DNA from: an uncultured Oscillospiraceae bacterium
Lineage (GTDB): Bacteria; Bacillota; Clostridia; Oscillospirales; Oscillospiraceae
NCBI GenBank assembly: GCA_934572355.1
Contig: CAKTKV010000010.1
Coordinates: 1 to 18,266, forward strand
DNA length: 18,266 bases
Reading direction: 5' to 3'
Shown: positions 15,268 through 18,266 of the stretch, in pieces
Numbering within the stretch: the stretch's first letter is position 1
How the letters are laid out: each line of letters begins with the position of its first letter
Position numbers and translations under genes: made by a program
Notes under the pieces: generated by a model
What the model was told of the DNA's origin: nothing
Seen by the model: the letters and a program-made list of their open reading frames with translations, nothing else
The model's database searches: none

Positions 15268-15921
15268 TCAAAAGATATCCTCGTCTATTACTCTGAAGCC
15301 GACGATCTTTACATTCGTCCAGTCCGTACCGCAGGTGTAGCAGATATATTCTGCATAGAACGTCGCCGGTATGCCGTCGGCATCTGTAACGCCCATGCCG
15401 CTGTTGAGCCCGTCAAACGTCACCTCGCATTCGAGAGACAGTATGCTCTCTCCTCGCAGGATATATGCCCTGTCCCCCGGCTGCACTTCGCTCAGGAACT
15501 GAAATGCCTGATTGTTGTGATCCGCAATAACTATGCCTATACCGTCGGAATATATCGCGGCACTGTCCTCGGCATCGCATATTGCCTGCCGTATCTGTGC
15601 CTCGTCCTCGCCGACGCCGTCCGAAAACAGCGCCACATCCACCGACGCACTCGGTATCACGAGCCTCCCGGTCATGTATTCGCGCATGTTTCTCTCCAGC
15701 GCCGTCTGCGCGTTCTGCTCCATCAACGCCTGAACCTCAGGCGAAATGGGCTTCGGCGTAGGTGTAGGCGACGGAGTCGGCGTTGGCGTAGGCTCCGGCG
15801 TAGAGGAAGCCTTCGGCGGCTCCTCAGCCTGTAGCTGCGCACTCTCCGCCGCGCAGCAGGAAAGCGTCAGCACCATAAGCGCCGCAATAGCGGCCGCTGT
15901 GATTCTTTTTCCTATGTACAT
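15268..15921 (-). CDS. sortase-like secreted protein with Pro/Thr linker
   Basis: A 217-residue protein with an N-terminal signal sequence or anchor (MYIGKRITAAAIAALMVLTL, residues 1-20), a pair of cysteines at 22-23, and a Pro/Thr repeat at about 41-58 that looks like a wall-spanning linker. The rest resembles a class of sortase-fold transpeptidase: GRLVIPSASVDVALF at 85-99, GIVIADHNNQAFQFL near 129-143 with candidate catalytic H135, PGDRAYI at 148-154, and ICYTC with candidate C197. The arginine expected several residues after the Cys is not obvious; K205 is at +8 and R210 at +13. The start ATG 15921 leaves 4 bases after the upstream stop; a TTG at 15957 is less likely. It may be anchored as a lipoprotein, but the lipobox is poor. 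No LPXTG substrate is seen in the window. Confidence 0.6.
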   Translation of the reverse strand: MYIGKRITAAAIAALMVLTLSCCAAESAQLQAEEPPKASSTPEPTPTPTPSPTPTPKPISPEVQALMEQNAQTALERNMREYMTGRLVIPSASVDVALFSDGVGEDEAQIRQAICDAEDSAAIYSDGIGIVIADHNNQAFQFLSEVQPGDRAYILRGESILSLECEVTFDGLNSGMGVTDADGIPATFYAEYICYTCGTDWTNVKIVGFRVIDEDIF

Positions 15922-15925
15922 AGAG

Positions 15926-17632
15926 TTAAGTCTTCGCCTTTGGCAGCGCCGCAGCAAGCAGCACCGCGGCGAATATCGCCGCCGCTATCACCGTGTACAT
16001 CTGCCCGAGCCCGAGATACATGCTTATCCCGTCGGCAGCGCAGGCGCACACAAGGCACAGCACTATCGGCGCTATCAGCCAGAAGCGCTTTTTCGTCTTC
16101 TCAAACGCTGCCGGTACTCCCGCAAAGCCCGCCAACGCACCGAGCACCGCCAGCGCGCACATGATCATCCGTCCGGTAAACAGCCGCCGTGTTTCGCTCC
16201 GGTACGCGGCAAGATACGTCTCGGCACTCTCAGCAATGTCTCCGCCCGCGTCGACCGCCGCCTTGACCGATGTCGGCTTTGTCAGCAGTATTTTCATAGA
16301 GGTGCGCTTGTTTTCCAGTTCCTTTATCTCGTCGGCGTCGAGCAGCTGCTTTGACAGCTTAGCAGCCTCCGAATCAAGCTCCCCCTTTTCTTCTTTCAGT
16401 CGCTCTCCGTCTTTGTCGAGCTCACCCATGTTATACCAGAGGTTTGCAAGCTGCGTCTGGAGCTCGGCCTCGCCCTTCTTTACCATTTCTTCGGCGTATG
16501 CAAGCTGTGCCTTCGCCTTCTCTATCGCGGCTGACGCCGTGGCTATCTGGCTGTCGATCGACGAAAGCGCTCCCCCCGCGGTGCCGTAGCCGCCGCTTAT
16601 CTGATTGAGCGCAGAGATGAGCGTCCCGGCAGTAGAGAGGAACTCCTCATTGCTCATGTCGCTCTCGTTAAGTCCATCCAGCCGGTCTATCTGTGCCAGA
16701 ACACCCTCGCTGACCCCGGTGCCTATTCCGCTGCCCGCGATCTCGGGCGGCAGCGCGGCAGAGATCGAGCTGCCCAGCGCCTCAAGCGCGCCTACCTGTG
16801 TGCGCAGTATCTGCGCACTCTTAGAGAATTCTGCCTCCGTCCTTACCTCGGCGCACTGCTTCTCCCAGTCGTCATGCTCCGCAACCTTTGTGTTGTAATA
16901 TTCGAGGTCCTTATCATACTGTTCCTTGCGCGCAGGGTATTGTTCATATGCCTTCTTCTGCTCAAGATAGCGGTTGTATGCCTCCATCTGTTCACTGTCG
17001 CTCTCGTCCTCAGGCTTCTCGACCGGTGTCGGTTCCTCGACCTCAGTCGGCTCCGTCGGCTTTTCCGGTACCTGCGGCTCCTTCGCGATAAGCGCATTGA
17101 GTTTATCCACAACGCCCTGAAGCCGCGCAGCCTCAGTGCCGCACTCGGCCTTTCCGTTTGCGGCGGTGCTTATGCCCTCCGCAACGAGATCCTTATTGTT
17201 CTCGTAAAGCTCCGTCAAAAGCTTCAGCTGCGCTTCATTTTCGGCGAGCTGCTTTTTCCCGCTCTCCACCTGATCCTTTGCGTCTATGAGCTCCAGCTTT
17301 GCGTCGTTGATCATCACGACCGCCATCTCGTAGCCGCCCTTCTTCGCCGAGTATTCTGCGAGGTCTGTCCTGTGCTGTGAAGCTTCGTCGTTATGCTCAT
17401 CCAGAAGCTCTTCGAGCACATTATACGCATCCTCATAGCTGATGCTGCCGGAGAGCTTTTCGTCCGTCTGACGGTAGGTCTCTATCCTCTCCTCGTAGCG
17501 CTGTGCGTCTGCGATGCGCTCATCGCGTTCCGTCGTGGCCTTGCCGAAGCCTGACACGCCCCCGGCCAGCATTATCACGCACATTATCGTCAGGACTATC
17601 GAAAATACTCTCACAAGAGTCGGATGCTTCAC
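15926..17632 (-). CDS. coiled-coil membrane protein of unknown function
   Basis: A 568-residue protein I do not recognise. It has one N-terminal hydrophobic segment at about residues 9-29, a long helical, charged, Glu/Lys/Gln/Ala-rich region to about residue 470 that should form coiled coils, and three C-terminal hydrophobic segments at about 487-507, 515-537 and 543-563. A Pro/Glu-rich stretch (about 186-212) divides the helical region, and a Gly-rich SGIGTG lies near residue 303. With membrane segments at both ends, the helical part would lie on one face, probably outside the cell. The start is GTG 17632, with GGGGGG 8 bases or so upstream. The stop is 4 bases before the sortase-like start, so the two are probably co-translated. 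A scaffold, spacer or cell-envelope role is only a guess. Confidence 0.7.
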   Translation of the reverse strand: MKHPTLVRVFSIVLTIMCVIMLAGGVSGFGKATTERDERIADAQRYEERIETYRQTDEKLSGSISYEDAYNVLEELLDEHNDEASQHRTDLAEYSAKKGGYEMAVVMINDAKLELIDAKDQVESGKKQLAENEAQLKLLTELYENNKDLVAEGISTAANGKAECGTEAARLQGVVDKLNALIAKEPQVPEKPTEPTEVEEPTPVEKPEDESDSEQMEAYNRYLEQKKAYEQYPARKEQYDKDLEYYNTKVAEHDDWEKQCAEVRTEAEFSKSAQILRTQVGALEALGSSISAALPPEIAGSGIGTGVSEGVLAQIDRLDGLNESDMSNEEFLSTAGTLISALNQISGGYGTAGGALSSIDSQIATASAAIEKAKAQLAYAEEMVKKGEAELQTQLANLWYNMGELDKDGERLKEEKGELDSEAAKLSKQLLDADEIKELENKRTSMKILLTKPTSVKAAVDAGGDIAESAETYLAAYRSETRRLFTGRMIMCALAVLGALAGFAGVPAAFEKTKKRFWLIAPIVLCLVCACAADGISMYLGLGQMYTVIAAAIFAAVLLAAALPKAKT

Positions 17633-17664
17633 TTATGATTCCCCCCGTTTTTCTGTAACGATTT

Positions 17665-17693
17665 ATTATACAGGATATTTATTAATTTTTCAT
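17665..17693 (-). promoter_or_regulatory. candidate sigma-A promoter of the coiled-coil/sortase-like/EFR1 operon
   Basis: On the minus strand ATGAAA (17688-17693) and a perfect TATAAT (17665-17670) are separated by 17 bases. Transcription would begin near 17658, about 26 bases before GTG 17632. Confidence 0.55.
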
Positions 17694-17739
17694 GTCTGCC
17701 GGAAAATAATTTTATCTTTATTATTCTGTTTTTTTAGTG

Positions 17740-17745
17740 TATAGT
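17740..17745 (+). promoter_or_regulatory. possible -10 element of the dihydrouridine synthase gene
   Basis: TATAGT on the plus strand, 33 bases before ATG 17778, in an AT-rich divergent region. A -35 at 17 bases (TTTATT, 17717-17722) is weak, so support is modest. Confidence 0.35.
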
Positions 17746-17777
17746 GATGAAAAAGTATTCGAAGAGGAACCTGCGTT

Positions 17778-18266
17778 ATGATCTACAGCTTTGCCCCCAT
17801 GGAGGGCGTCACCTCGTATATCTACCGCCGCATTCACGCGCGTATGTTCCCTGGCGCGGATGTCTATTACGCGCCATTCATCGCTCCCGACGGCAACAGC
17901 AATTATAAGATCAGCAGCTTCCGGGACACGCTGCCCGAGAATAACCCCGGCCTGACGCTCGTCCCGCAGCTTCTGTGCAGCAGCGCCGCACCCTTTATCT
18001 CAGTTGCGAAGGAGTTTCAGGCACTCGGCTATGAGGAAATTAACCTCAACGTCGGCTGCCCGTCGGGTACTGTCGTTTCAAAGCATAAAGGCTCCGGGAT
18101 GCTGCGTGACCTCGCCGCGCTCGACGGCGTCCTTGCGGATATCTTCTCCTCCTGTCCGATCCGCGTGTCCGTAAAGACGCGCATGGGCTTTGCCGACACC
18201 GCGGAGTTTCCCGCGATCGCCGAAATATACCGCAAGTACCCCATCTCCCGGCTCATTGTACACAGC
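17778..18266 (+). CDS. tRNA-dihydrouridine synthase, 5' part
   Basis: The first 163 residues of a protein cut by the window end; the frame is open to the last base. It begins MIYSFAPMEGVTSYIYRR, with the FMN-binding APMEGVT (residues 6-12) that marks the family, followed by LVPQLLCSSAAP, EINLNVGCPSG around residues 92-102, HKGSGML and VSVKTRMGF. Such enzymes reduce specific uridines of tRNA to dihydrouridine using FMN and NADPH. The short loops and the SYIYRR end of the first motif fit the small clostridial dihydrouridine synthase group of about 310 residues. ATG 17778 follows AGAGG at 17763-17767, 10 bases upstream. Which tRNA position it modifies cannot be told. Confidence 0.9.
   Translation, partial: MIYSFAPMEGVTSYIYRRIHARMFPGADVYYAPFIAPDGNSNYKISSFRDTLPENNPGLTLVPQLLCSSAAPFISVAKEFQALGYEEINLNVGCPSGTVVSKHKGSGMLRDLAALDGVLADIFSSCPIRVSVKTRMGFADTAEFPAIAEIYRKYPISRLIVHS

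Noticed and set aside
41..17700. tRNA genes, rRNA, CRISPR arrays, riboswitches, insertion sequences and phage or defence genes
   Set aside because: I looked for cloverleaf ends, regular repeats with spacers, transposase motifs and terminal inverted repeats in the gaps and found none; all gaps are short and hold only promoters and hairpins.

Overview
The window looks like chromosomal DNA from an anaerobic Gram-positive bacterium of the Bacillota, class Clostridia, probably an Oscillospirales-type gut or gut-like lineage. The reasons are strong AGGAGG-type ribosome binding sites, the GGGtGRT/IscU-like gene pair, an EFR1-type flavodoxin-ferredoxin fusion, a PflX-like radical SAM protein and the short clostridial type of tRNA-dihydrouridine synthase. 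This placement is inferred from gene content, not from a marker phylogeny. Base composition is moderate overall, with clearly AT-richer patches in one of the membrane glycosyltransferase-like genes. I see no rRNA, tRNA, insertion sequence, CRISPR array or phage gene.

Layout. (1) Positions 1-3513, plus strand: the 3' end of a polytopic GT-C/DUF6020-like membrane protein, a complete tandem paralogue, and an overlapping polyprenyl-phosphate glycosyltransferase of family GT2. (2) Positions 3615-9573, minus strand, read from right to left: trmL, pgk, tpiA, gpmI, an IscU-like Fe-S scaffold protein and a GGGtGRT-family protein. This is a lower-glycolysis operon that ends in a little-understood pair. 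(3) Positions 9806-10690, plus strand: a monocistronic PflX-like radical SAM protein with its own promoter and hairpin terminator. (4) Positions 10875-14443, plus strand: a second, tightly packed surface-glycan operon with another GT-C-like protein, a UDP-galactopyranose-mutase-like flavoprotein and a GtrA-family membrane protein. (5) Positions 14499-17632, minus strand, read from right to left: a coiled-coil membrane protein, a sortase-like secreted protein and an EFR1-type ferredoxin/flavodoxin. (6) From 17778, plus strand: the 5' part of a tRNA-dihydrouridine synthase cut by the window end.

How the genes work together. Blocks 1 and 4 together hold the usual parts of a lipid-linked sugar pathway: a GT2 enzyme that loads a sugar on a polyprenyl phosphate, a GtrA-like protein that may help flip it, a nucleotide-sugar flavoenzyme, and GT-C-type transferases that would use the lipid-linked sugar outside the membrane. 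They are separated by the reverse-strand glycolysis block and the radical SAM gene. Convergent gene ends share hairpins at 3549-3582 and 14444-14472.

The most interesting items are the GGGtGRT/IscU-like pair, whose scaffold-like member lacks a cysteine at the usual third position, and the coiled-coil/sortase-like/EFR1 operon, in which the sortase-like protein keeps His and Cys but has no obvious catalytic Arg.
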